The position numbers and the translations under genes are program-made. A DNA stretch of 64,000 nucleotides from Alkalitalea saponilacus. Lineage in GTDB: Bacteria > Bacteroidota > Bacteroidia > Bacteroidales > Marinilabiliaceae. The notes beneath the pieces were generated by a model. It was not told the origin of the DNA and ran no database searches. It saw only the letters and a program-made list of their open reading frames with translations. Positions 1 through 8,528 of this stretch are shown piece after piece; the first letter of the stretch is position 1, and each line of letters starts with the position of its first letter. The stretch is from NCBI RefSeq assembly GCF_900168165.1, contig NZ_FUYV01000009.1:62001-126000 (forward strand). The letters are read 5' to 3'.

Positions 1-2694
1 CAGGTATTCCAGGTTCAAGACCTGATGAAGGTCAAGCCTGACTGTGTATATGTAATCCCTCCAAACAAAAGCATTTCCATTTTAAAAGGAGTACTTCATC
101 TCTTTGAGCCTGTCGAAGCCAGAGGGCTCCGACTTCCCATAGATTTTTTTCTGCGCTCACTGGCAGATGATCAAAACGAATATGCAATTGGAATTATTCT
201 CTCAGGAATGGGTTCCGATGGAAGTATTGGAATTAGATCTATCAAAGGAAAAAACGGAATTGTGATGGTACAGGATCCTGAAACGGCAAGATTTGATAGC
301 ATGCCGCGCAATGCCATTAACTCCGGATTGGTTGATATTATTGCTCCTCCGGCCAAATTGCCTTCTGAACTCATTGAATATCTGAAACACATCCCATTAG
401 TTAAAACGAATCTTAGTACAGAAGTAAAAGATAAAAGTGCATTTGAAAAAATAATTATACTATTGCGAACGCATACTGGAAATGACTTTTCACTCTACAA
501 AAAGAATACGGTATATCGACGCATAGAAAGAAGGATGGGCATACACAAAATGGACAGCATTTCCACTTATGTTCATTTTTTGCAGGAAAACCCTGAGGAG
601 ATACAAATTCTTTTCAAAGAGTTAATGATTGGTGTAACCAATTTCTTTCGGGATTCCGCAGTTTGGGAAAAACTTAAGGAAAAAGAATTACCATCTCTGA
701 TTGAAAATTTAAAACCGAATACACAATTGAGAGCCTGGATTCCGGGTTGCTCAACAGGCGAGGAAGCCTATTCCCTTGCCATCATATTTAAAGAAATACA
801 GGAGAAAGTTTATCCCAACTCAGGATTATCGTTGCAAATTTTTGCTTCCGACATTGATAACGACGCAATTGATTTTGCCCGAAAAGGAGTGTTTGCAGAA
901 AACATTGCCCCCGATGTCTCCCCTAAAAGACTAAACCGTTACTTCATAAAAACTGAAGAGGGATACCGCGTCAGTTCAGAAATCAGGGAGATGATCGTGT
1001 TCGCTCAGCATAATATTATTATGCATCCTCCTTTTACCAATATTGATTTTATTTCGTGTCGGAATCTGCTAATATATCTGGATACTGAACTACAGAGAAA
1101 ATTGATTGGATTGTTCTATTACAGTCTTAATCAGAATGGTATTATGGTACTTGGCACCTCTGAAACACTTGGATTGCAAAGCCATCTTTTCTCAACGGTC
1201 AATAGCAGTCTGAAAATATTCAAACGTTCAGAAGTGAATCATAATCCTCTCAATCTGAATTTCCCATCCTCGTTTACCCGACCCGGAATTGGAAATATTG
1301 AAAATAATCTACCCGACAAACCTATTATGAACATTCAAACACTTGCCGACCAACTACTTCTAAATCAATTTTCTCCGTCCGGAGTATTGGTCAACGAAAA
1401 TGGCGATATTCTTTACATCAGCGGACGAACCGGAAAATATCTTGAACCGGCGGTAGGCAAAGCAAATCTGAATATTTTTGCCATGTTACGGCCAGGTTTT
1501 CAGAGCGATTTTGCCATCGCATTTCGAAAAGCGGTAACGAATAAAGAAACGGTGGTTTTACATCATGTTGTAATAGGTACAAACGGGGGCTCTTTAACTT
1601 TAAATGTAACAATTCAGTGGATTCATAAACCGGAGCCATTATATGGCAAGCTCATAATCATTTTTACGGATGTACCGAAAACTGCTAATGAAAAGCCACT
1701 AAAGAAACAAGGAAGAAAATCACCAGCCACTGCCAGAGAAGCCAAACTTGAAGAAGAGTTGCAACACACACGTGAGGGAATGCAGAATATAACGGAAGAG
1801 ATGCAAACTTCGCAAGAAGAACTAAAATCAACCAATGAAGAGCTTCAATCCACAAATGAGGAATTGCAATCGACCAATGAAGAACTCATGACATCCAAGG
1901 AAGAGATGCAGAGTCTCAATGAAGAACTTCAAACGGTAAATGCAGAATTGATGGCCAAAGTGGATGATTATTCGCGGGTAAATAACGACATGAAAAATCT
2001 GCTGAACAGCATCGATATCGCAACTTTATTCCTGGATAAAGAGCTGAATATTCGTCGTTATACCAATCAGGCAACAAAAATATTTAAGCTCATTAAAAGC
2101 GACATTGGAAGACCGTTCACCGATCAAGTTTCACAACTCATTTACCCGGAACTTCCTGAAGATGCCCTCGAAGTTCTGAGAACGCTCATATTCATTGAAA
2201 AACAGATCCCAACCAAAAATGGCAGATGGTTTTCCATACGTATAATGCCTTACCGTACATTCGATGATCGAATTGACGGACTGGTAATAACTTTTATCGA
2301 TATTACCGAAATGAAACTGGTAGAAGATAAACTACTTAAAATGAACCAGGAGAATCGGCTGTTGATTGATTCTTCTTCGATGGTAATACTTAAAATATCA
2401 GCCAACTGGACAATTTTGGAATTCAACACGGCAGCTGAAACTTTTTTCGGGAAAAAGCGAGAAGAAGTTACAGGTTCAAATTTCATGAAATTGTTTATAT
2501 CTGAATCGTTGCAAAAACAGGTTGAAGATAAAATGACCCACCTTATAACAAAAAAAGGAGATGCTGACTTTAAAATGAAAGTAATTGCAGATGGAAATAA
2601 GGAGATTAATACTACATGGTCAATAAATGTGCTGTTTAACTGTCTTGAATTGTCTTCTGCAATAATAACAATCACAAAAAACGAACAGTCATGA
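1..2694 (+). CDS. CheB-CheR fusion with PAS domains (5' partial)
   Basis: The reading frame is open from base 1, so the gene starts outside the window and the first in-frame ATG (base 25) is probably internal. The N-terminal ~110 residues are the end of a CheB-type methylesterase (GMGSDGSIGIR, then PRNAINSG). CheR-type methyltransferase follows at about residues 140-400 (YRRIERRMG; the SAM-binding PGCSTGEEAYS; SCRNLLIYLD). A long Glu/Gln-rich coiled coil with repeated STNEEL units comes at about 580-660, then two PAS-like domains. The family methylates or demethylates chemoreceptor-like proteins, and the PAS part suggests sensing linked to a two-component system. The stop overlaps the start of the next PAS gene (ATGA), so the two are translationally coupled. 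Confidence 0.93.
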   Translation, partial: QVFQVQDLMKVKPDCVYVIPPNKSISILKGVLHLFEPVEARGLRLPIDFFLRSLADDQNEYAIGIILSGMGSDGSIGIRSIKGKNGIVMVQDPETARFDSMPRNAINSGLVDIIAPPAKLPSELIEYLKHIPLVKTNLSTEVKDKSAFEKIIILLRTHTGNDFSLYKKNTVYRRIERRMGIHKMDSISTYVHFLQENPEEIQILFKELMIGVTNFFRDSAVWEKLKEKELPSLIENLKPNTQLRAWIPGCSTGEEAYSLAIIFKEIQEKVYPNSGLSLQIFASDIDNDAIDFARKGVFAENIAPDVSPKRLNRYFIKTEEGYRVSSEIREMIVFAQHNIIMHPPFTNIDFISCRNLLIYLDTELQRKLIGLFYYSLNQNGIMVLGTSETLGLQSHLFSTVNSSLKIFKRSEVNHNPLNLNFPSSFTRPGIGNIENNLPDKPIMNIQTLADQLLLNQFSPSGVLVNENGDILYISGRTGKYLEPAVGKANLNIFAMLRPGFQSDFAIAFRKAVTNKETVVLHHVVIGTNGGSLTLNVTIQWIHKPEPLYGKLIIIFTDVPKTANEKPLKKQGRKSPATAREAKLEEELQHTREGMQNITEEMQTSQEELKSTNEELQSTNEELQSTNEELMTSKEEMQSLNEELQTVNAELMAKVDDYSRVNNDMKNLLNSIDIATLFLDKELNIRRYTNQATKIFKLIKSDIGRPFTDQVSQLIYPELPEDALEVLRTLIFIEKQIPTKNGRWFSIRIMPYRTFDDRIDGLVITFIDITEMKLVEDKLLKMNQENRLLIDSSSMVILKISANWTILEFNTAAETFFGKKREEVTGSNFMKLFISESLQKQVEDKMTHLITKKGDADFKMKVIADGNKEINTTWSINVLFNCLELSSAIITITKNEQS

Positions 2695-3245
2695 TAAACG
2701 ACGAGATGGATTTTACAAATATCCAAAAGCTGCGCGAAAAGGCTGAGAAAAAACTGAACGAAACCCGCAAAACCAAGAACGGTGAACTAAATACAATTGA
2801 TGTAAATAAACTATTACATGAATTACAGGTGCACCAGATTGAATTGGAAATGCAAAATGAAGAGTTGCAACAAGCGTATAAAGCAGCAGAAAAAGCATTG
2901 AAAAAATATACCACGTTGTTTGACTTCTCTCCTATGGGCTATTTTTCTCTTGATTCTGACGGTTCTATTTGCGATCTGAATTTTACGGGTGCAAATATGC
3001 TTGAAGAACGACGATTCAGTTTAATTAACAGCAATTTCAAACTTTTTATTGCAGACGAATCAAAACCGATATTTAATGATTTTTTCGGGAAATTATATGT
3101 TAGCAATGTAAGAGAATCATGCAAAGTTTGGCTTGGTTACGACAATAAAATACTATGCCAGGTTTATATGGAAGGAATTGTTTTAGAGAATGAAAAAAAT
3201 TGCTTTCTATCGGTCGTTGATATTTCAAAGTTCTCAAATGTATGA
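2691..3245 (+). CDS. Stand-alone PAS domain protein
   Basis: The 184-residue protein starts in a 4-base ATGA overlap with the CheB-CheR fusion. Residues 1-70 form a charged coiled coil containing HELQVHQIELEMQNEEL, a segment common at the start of Bacteroidota PAS sensor proteins. Residues 75-180 form one PAS domain (FSPMGYFSLDSDGSICDLN). No kinase, cyclase or regulator domain follows: the stop comes right after the PAS fold. It is either a small partner that binds the upstream fusion or the remaining front half of a longer sensor kinase. The sequence after the stop shows no continuation of the frame. Confidence 0.85.
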   Translation: MINDEMDFTNIQKLREKAEKKLNETRKTKNGELNTIDVNKLLHELQVHQIELEMQNEELQQAYKAAEKALKKYTTLFDFSPMGYFSLDSDGSICDLNFTGANMLEERRFSLINSNFKLFIADESKPIFNDFFGKLYVSNVRESCKVWLGYDNKILCQVYMEGIVLENEKNCFLSVVDISKFSNV

Positions 3246-3311
3246 TCGAAAATGTGTGAACCATGTAACTTAATAACTTAATTCTATAACATTTCAGCCT
3301 GCCAACGAGCC

Positions 3312-3319
3312 TACCTTTG
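3312..3319 (+). promoter_or_regulatory. Possible -7 box (TACCTTTG) for the DUF3494 gene
   Basis: TACCTTTG fits the Bacteroidota -7 consensus TAnnTTTG and lies about 40 bases before the ATG at 3360. No good TTTG -33 box sits at the usual 19-20 base spacing (the nearest is TTTC at 16), so support is weak. Confidence 0.35.
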
Positions 3320-3359
3320 ATTTGAAATTATTTTCACATAATTCAAATCTATTTAGGTG

Positions 3360-4430
3360 ATGAAAATTAAAATTATATTCTCAACTATTGCATTAGCAAT
3401 GGTTGTATTTATGAGCAGTTGTTCGAAAAAGGACAATGACAAAACTGACGAAGATCTTACAATCACTTTAATCAGCCCACTCAGCAATGCAACTGACATT
3501 GAACGAAATGTCGAAATAAAGGCGACTTTTAGTGAAGAAATGCAGGCCTCAACCATCAATCCTTCAACTTTTACCTTAAAACAAGGGGCAAACTTAATTG
3601 GTGGCACAGTACACTATTCCGGATTAATAGCAACATTCAATCCGACAAATGTTCTGTCGGCCGAAACGGTTTATACAGCCACTATAACAACGGGAGTAAA
3701 CGGCCTCACAGGAAACACACTGGCTGAAGATAAAGTTTGGAGTTTTACAACAGGTGTTAATACATCAAACCTGGCCGTAGTAGATTTGGCAACAGCAGGT
3801 CATTACGCAATTCTGGCAAAAACAGCTATCAACAATAATCCTACTTCCGCAATTACAGGAAATCTTGGATTAAGTCCGGCTGCCACATCCTACATAACGG
3901 GATTTGGATTAACTGCCGAAACTGGAAATGCCATTTCCGCTCAGGTTACAGGCAAAGTATTTGCCGCTGATATGGCCAATCCAACTCCAGGCAATCTTAC
4001 TACAGCCGTTGAAAATATGATTTCAGCCTATAACGATGCTGCCGGTCGTCCAACGCCTGAATTCATTGAACTGGGAATTGGAAATATTGGTGGTCAAACT
4101 CTTGTACCAGGATTATACAAATGGACCAGTTCTGTTACGATACCCTCTGACGTTACCATTTCTGGCAATGAAAATGATGTGTGGATTTTCCAAATTGCCG
4201 GCGATCTTAGCATGAGTTCATCTGCAAAAGTTATTCTTACGGGAGGTGCACAGATTCAAAACATTTTCTGGCAGGTTGCCGGCGATGCAACATTCGGAAC
4301 ATCATCTCATTTTGAAGGCATTATCTTGTCTATGACCGGCATTACTTTTCAAAGGGGAGCTTCATTGAAAGGGAGAGCATTGGCTCAAACGGCTGTTAAT
4401 CTTGATGGAAATGTGATTGTTCAACCATAA
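3360..4430 (+). CDS. Ice-binding-like (DUF3494) lipoprotein with Ig-like domain
   Basis: A lipoprotein signal ends in the lipobox MSSC at about residue 22. Residues ~35-130 look like a bacterial Ig-like domain of the SbsA type (SPLSNATDIERNVEIKATFSE through VWSFTTG). Residues ~145-355 are a DUF3494 / ice-binding-protein beta-solenoid: LGLSPAATS, then LTTAVENMISAYNDAAGR, then VWIFQIAGDLSMSSSAKV, ending in the FEGIILSMTGITFQRGASL segment. In characterised members this domain binds ice; many members are only predicted. ATG at 3360 is preferred over GTG at 3357. A surface or periplasmic, membrane-anchored location is inferred from the lipobox. Confidence 0.85.
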   Translation: MKIKIIFSTIALAMVVFMSSCSKKDNDKTDEDLTITLISPLSNATDIERNVEIKATFSEEMQASTINPSTFTLKQGANLIGGTVHYSGLIATFNPTNVLSAETVYTATITTGVNGLTGNTLAEDKVWSFTTGVNTSNLAVVDLATAGHYAILAKTAINNNPTSAITGNLGLSPAATSYITGFGLTAETGNAISAQVTGKVFAADMANPTPGNLTTAVENMISAYNDAAGRPTPEFIELGIGNIGGQTLVPGLYKWTSSVTIPSDVTISGNENDVWIFQIAGDLSMSSSAKVILTGGAQIQNIFWQVAGDATFGTSSHFEGIILSMTGITFQRGASLKGRALAQTAVNLDGNVIVQP

Positions 4431-4550
4431 TTCCTGATTTTACTATATTGACAAATAAAATTTGAACTGTTCCTGACCGACAGATTTAATTGCAGGTAGT
4501 ACCCAAAAGAATGGGTAACATGCTTAAAATATGACCAATAATTAAACAAA

Positions 4551-5027
4551 ATGAAAAAACTCGGATTAATCATCTTATTATCTGCCCTTTTGACATCATT
4601 CACCAATGCTCAGGACTATAAAACTGGAATTGGATTACGGGGAGGATATGCAAATGGTATAACTGTTAAACATTTTATCAGTCCCAATGCCGCTCTCGAA
4701 GGTATTCTTACTTCCCGATGGAAAGGAGTTCAGATTACAGGTCTTTACGAAATCCATAACAGAGCCTTTAATACCGACCGGTTAAATTGGTATTATGGTT
4801 TTGGGGGGCACGTGGGCTTTTGGGATGGTGACAACACCAAAAAATACTGGGGAGACCCAGGGAAAACCTATACTGTTGTGGGGATTGATGGGATACTGGG
4901 ATTAGAGTACAATTTCGCAGAAATTCCAATTAATTTAAGCATAGACTGGAAACCGTCTTACAATCTGGTTGGCCATACGGGCTATTGGGGCGATGGTGGT
5001 GCAATATCAGTACGTTATATTTTTTGA
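4551..5027 (+). CDS. Small secreted outer-membrane barrel-like protein
   Basis: The 158-residue protein has a clear signal peptide (MKKLGLIILLSALLTSFTNA, cleaved before QD). The rest is rich in Gly and aromatic residues in alternating strands (GIGLRGGYANGITVKHF, then YYGFGGHVGFW, then ISVRYIF). It ends in a C-terminal Phe, typical of outer-membrane beta-barrels. The size fits an 8-strand barrel of the OmpW/porin-like group. No specific family was recognised. It lies 120 bases after the DUF3494 gene on the same strand and may be co-transcribed with it. Confidence 0.75.
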   Translation: MKKLGLIILLSALLTSFTNAQDYKTGIGLRGGYANGITVKHFISPNAALEGILTSRWKGVQITGLYEIHNRAFNTDRLNWYYGFGGHVGFWDGDNTKKYWGDPGKTYTVVGIDGILGLEYNFAEIPINLSIDWKPSYNLVGHTGYWGDGGAISVRYIF

Positions 5028-5179
5028 AAACCGATAATATGCGTCACTCCAATGTCATTGATTACAATTAAAAATCTATTGATTATTAGAAATCAACTTT
5101 TTTATTAATAAACAGGTAGGAGTGAAAAAATACGATAGCTGAATTTAACCATTGGCCCTTCATCAAATTTAAGTTTCGA

Positions 5180-5229
5180 GCCACAGGAATTGTACTTACC
5201 AAAATAAGTATTCCTGTGGCTTATTTGTA
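5180..5229 (+). terminator. Rho-independent terminator
   Basis: An 11-bp perfect stem pairs GCCACAGGAAT (5180-5190) with ATTCCTGTGGC (5210-5220), extended inside by TACTT/AAGTA. TTATTTGTATT follows. It ends the plus-strand 3.4-5.0 kb unit. Confidence 0.75.
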
Positions 5230-5293
5230 TTAACTGTCTTAACCGATTTAAAATAATCTGATCATGTAGATTTCAGAGTTTGGCTTTCCACAT

Positions 5294-5854
5294 TTACAAA
5301 TTTTCGAGAGTATCACGACTTATATTCTTAAGTGTTTTGAACTGAGATGGTGTTAAGCCTGTTATTTTTTTAAATTGATTCGACAAATGTGCGACACTGC
5401 TATAATGCATTTTATATGCTATCTCTGATAGATTTAATTCATCGTACACCAGCAATTCTTTAACTCTTTCTATTTTATGTTTCAGATAAAACTTTTCAAT
5501 TGTGGTTCCCTTTACCTCAGTAAAAAGATTAGCCAGATAGGTATAGTCGTAATTTAGCTTGTCGCTCAAAAAAATCGACAGGTTTACTTTTATTTGTTCG
5601 TCGGTGTAATGCACCAGTTCTATAATTGCGTTGGTAGTTTTTTCAACAAGAATTCTTTTCCTGCTGCTCATCAACTCAAGTCCTGCCATTTTTAATGAGG
5701 TATCCAACTTCTTCAGGTCTTCTTCTGTTATCGTTCCAATAATATTTGCTTCCCCAATTTTTACATCAGAATACTCCAGATTGAGTTTTTTAAGTTCATT
5801 CTTAACCACCATCTGGCATCGAATACAAACCATATTTTTGATGTAAATCTTCAT
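5294..5854 (-). CDS. AraC-family regulator with N-terminal HMA-like metal-binding domain
   Basis: Residues 1-70 resemble a heavy-metal-associated (ferredoxin-like) fold: a MVCIRC motif at about 8-13, then alternating strands and helices (VKIGEANIIGTITEEDLKKL). The C-terminal ~100 residues form an AraC-type double helix-turn-helix (LNLSEIAYKMHYSSVAHLS, then FKKITGLTPSQFK). The arrangement suggests a transcription factor that senses a soft metal ion through the two cysteines. Target genes are not evident: no metal pump or chaperone is adjacent, and a 1.1 kb gap lies upstream. Assignment to AraC is firm; metal sensing is inference. Confidence 0.88.
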   Translation of the reverse strand: MKIYIKNMVCIRCQMVVKNELKKLNLEYSDVKIGEANIIGTITEEDLKKLDTSLKMAGLELMSSRKRILVEKTTNAIIELVHYTDEQIKVNLSIFLSDKLNYDYTYLANLFTEVKGTTIEKFYLKHKIERVKELLVYDELNLSEIAYKMHYSSVAHLSNQFKKITGLTPSQFKTLKNISRDTLENL

Positions 5855-6828
5855 TTGAATAAATTAAATTATTAATTGTTTCGCCGTAAATCAGGAAGCG
5901 AGGTACAGGAAAGCTCCGCTTTGAAGAACTTCGTATGATTGCCCTATCTTCATTTGAAAATAATCTGTTTAAGTTTATGGCTCCCGAACACATGAGGAGG
6001 CGAAGTGCAGAGAAGTTTTGTAACGCGGAAACTTCTAAGAGTTCCGATGGAATCGGAATTAGCTCCGTCTGTTTTCAATTGGTTAAGTTCTAACTTCATT
6101 TCGTGAGTACCTCACTCATGAGCGTTTAATAGAATTTGTCAAATCTTCATTCATGCTCGAATCAAAAAAAACTGATATCGAAAACTAACTTGTCAATGAC
6201 AGTTTATAGATATAAGACACTTCAAACTCAAACTTCATAACATGTTAATAAGCTAAATCTAAACAATTCCTAAATGTTAAGAGTTAAAAGCAAATAATTA
6301 AGTTAAGAGAACCATCATAAGAAGTCACAATATAAATCCCGCCGGAAAGCATCTACACTTTATCAATGTCATGAACTTGTCATATCAACAGATATAAGTT
6401 TAGTTAATCAATTCAACAGAAAAACTTGTGTTTTGATAAACACATATTTATAAGAGCAATCACCATTCTTGGCCGATATTGAAAGTTCGTCTTCTTTGTT
6501 CCTCTTTTCGACACCTTTAATATGCTTTTTGAATCAATGTAATTTAACCTAATCAAAGACTAAAAGCAAGTTTATCAATTAAAAACATTAATTATGCACC
6601 TATTTAATGCACGTTATTTAACTTGCGAGGCCTTTCCGCCTCATGTATTAAGGAATAGCCGACAAAATTGATCAAATCGCTTAAATTATAATTTCGATTA
6701 AATCATCGGAATGATTATGACCCTTTCTCAAATATTTTTGAAACACCTGCGAAACATATCGAATCTCAAACTAAGGTTGATATAAACACTAATCAAAAAA
6801 CATTTCTCGTTTGAAATGATTACAATTC
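5855..6828. other. Gene-poor 1 kb spacer with small inverted repeats
   Basis: No convincing coding frame is present on either strand. The only structure seen is two adjacent inverted repeats: AGAAGTTT/AAACTTCT (6011-6018 and 6029-6036) and TTCCGAT/ATCGGAA (6042-6048 and 6052-6058). The rest is AT-rich. It may hold the AraC promoter or decayed DNA. Confidence 0.5.
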
Positions 6829-6877
6829 TGGCAAAATTTCCTAAAAAAAACTATTTTTGCGACATCATTCCAAATGA
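6827..6877 (+). promoter_or_regulatory. Promoter and adjacent palindrome upstream of the membrane protein gene
   Basis: TATTTTTG (6852-6859) fits the -7 box TAnnTTTG. The best upstream partner is TCTG at 6827-6830 with 21-base spacing, so the -33 box is poor. Just downstream lies ATCATT-CCA-AATGAT (6863-6877), a perfect inverted repeat near the expected transcript start and a possible operator. The leader to the ATG is about 115 bases. Confidence 0.45.
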
Positions 6878-6974
6878 TAGGCAGAGCATTGCTGAAATAT
6901 ACCTTTTCTTCTGAAACCATGCAGACTACCATTTAATTTATCTGTAATTTTCAATTCAAACTAACAACTGAACA

Positions 6975-8513
6975 ATGGAGTATTTTAACGACCAAATGGC
7001 CAACGCTCATATTCTGAACCAGTTTTGGCTCACGTTTTTATTAGTTATTTCCATGGTTCTGGTCTCCAGAACTTTTGTAGCAGGAACACGCTACTCCCCC
7101 ATCCTTATTATCGTAGTTTTTGGATTAATTATGGGCTACGTAATGGTGAGCACAGGCATGGGAACCCCGGGACTACGAGAATTTCCCATCATTGATTTTG
7201 CAAGTAAAGTGACCATTACAGCCCTAAGCGCGTCCTTCTTCGTGGGTGGTCAGGAAATCAGGAAACTCATATCAAATCAATCCATTGACAACACCGACAT
7301 TGTTGAACCTTCAGCAGATGAAATGTTTCTGGGAACCAAGTTCACACAGTTCATGTTTCTGATCAGAGCATTCTTCATCATGATCGGAGTTGAATCCCTC
7401 AAACGCACAATTATTGGTTACAGCAACAATGAACCTCTGGACAATTTTTATCCATTGCTTGGATATATTGGTGTTGTAGGATCAATTATTCTAATTGATT
7501 ACCGCGCAAAAATCACCAATAAGCCAGTTTATATTCGAAAGGGAATGATTGAAACAGGACTGATTCTCAGCATTCTGGTTCTAGCATATTACATTGCAAC
7601 CTGGATCAGGCCAATTATTGCCCTGCCTGAGATATTCTTTGCCATGATTCTATCGGTCACCTTAGGAATGCTTTTCTCACGCTGGAAATTTGGGCCTACC
7701 ATCCGTTCACTGCTGTTCGCTGGGATTCCGGTTGTGCTGGCAGCCAATTTTATGGTTGGAGGTTCTCGCATTGCCGAAGCATTTTCACTAACAGGCATGA
7801 CTTCAGTTCTGTCATTCGGCTTTTTTGGACAGCTGGTCTGGATGTTTGGAGGACTTACGCTTTTAATCGTTTTAGGGCATGCCAACCACATGCGAAATCT
7901 GGCTCCCGGTATGGCCGGTTCGTTATCGCACTCAGGTCTTACAGGTGCATGTACTGCCGGCGATTTGGGTTATGAAGCACAACTGAGAGCACCCATTATG
8001 ATTAACATTCCTTTTATTGGCCATATTTTCGTATTCAGTATTCTGGCAGCAAGTGCCACTTCAGGAAAACTTCTTATTCCATATACGCTTTTAATTGTCG
8101 CCATAGGAATGCTGCTCACCTGGCTGGCATTAAGAACTCTGAAAACGGCCAACAGCAGGGAAAAACAAGAAATTCGCGGATTAATGATATTTTCTCTGGG
8201 TTGGCAGTTGGTGGCAGTATTTGGTGGTTTGTTAATTCTCAATCTCGGAGGAATGGGATTAAACGATTCAGTAATGGCAAATGCCTCGGCCATATCGCAT
8301 TTCGGATTATTTGCTGCCATACAGGGAGGTATGTTTGGAGAACAGGCTGCAGGTATGATTGCTTTCGTTTTTGCTATGCCGTTCCTTGTACACCCGCTGG
8401 TTTTTGGGATTTTTGGAAAAACAGCTGAAAACAATGGCGTAATGCCGGTTAAAATCGTATTTATACTTGCAGCTATTGGTATTTTAGGAGTACTATATGC
8501 TTTAGTATTTTAA
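6975..8513 (+). CDS. Multi-pass membrane protein, transporter-like, family not recognised
   Basis: The 512-residue protein is almost entirely hydrophobic, with roughly 13 membrane segments and one charged loop at about residues 100-120 (NQSIDNTDIVEPSADEM). Conserved-looking polar turns inside membrane regions include SASFFVGGQEIRK (about 93) and GHANHMRNLAPGMAGSLSHS (about 300), which could be substrate or ion sites. The overall look is of a secondary carboxylate/amino-acid or ion transporter; a distant GltS-like link is possible but unproven. The dipeptidase gene pepD follows after only 15 bases, so the two are probably co-transcribed and may act together in peptide or amino-acid use. Confidence 0.7.
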   Translation: MEYFNDQMANAHILNQFWLTFLLVISMVLVSRTFVAGTRYSPILIIVVFGLIMGYVMVSTGMGTPGLREFPIIDFASKVTITALSASFFVGGQEIRKLISNQSIDNTDIVEPSADEMFLGTKFTQFMFLIRAFFIMIGVESLKRTIIGYSNNEPLDNFYPLLGYIGVVGSIILIDYRAKITNKPVYIRKGMIETGLILSILVLAYYIATWIRPIIALPEIFFAMILSVTLGMLFSRWKFGPTIRSLLFAGIPVVLAANFMVGGSRIAEAFSLTGMTSVLSFGFFGQLVWMFGGLTLLIVLGHANHMRNLAPGMAGSLSHSGLTGACTAGDLGYEAQLRAPIMINIPFIGHIFVFSILAASATSGKLLIPYTLLIVAIGMLLTWLALRTLKTANSREKQEIRGLMIFSLGWQLVAVFGGLLILNLGGMGLNDSVMANASAISHFGLFAAIQGGMFGEQAAGMIAFVFAMPFLVHPLVFGIFGKTAENNGVMPVKIVFILAAIGILGVLYALVF

Positions 8514-8528
8514 TTAAAAAGAAATTGA

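Noticed and set aside
171-392. Antisense frames opposite the CheB-CheR gene and similar long frames opposite other strong genes
   Set aside because: They mirror the codon pattern of the real gene, have no start context and no recognisable motif.
5802-5993. Minus-strand 63-codon frame upstream of the HMA-AraC gene
   Set aside because: No motif or start context, and it overlaps the N-terminus of the real regulator in another frame.
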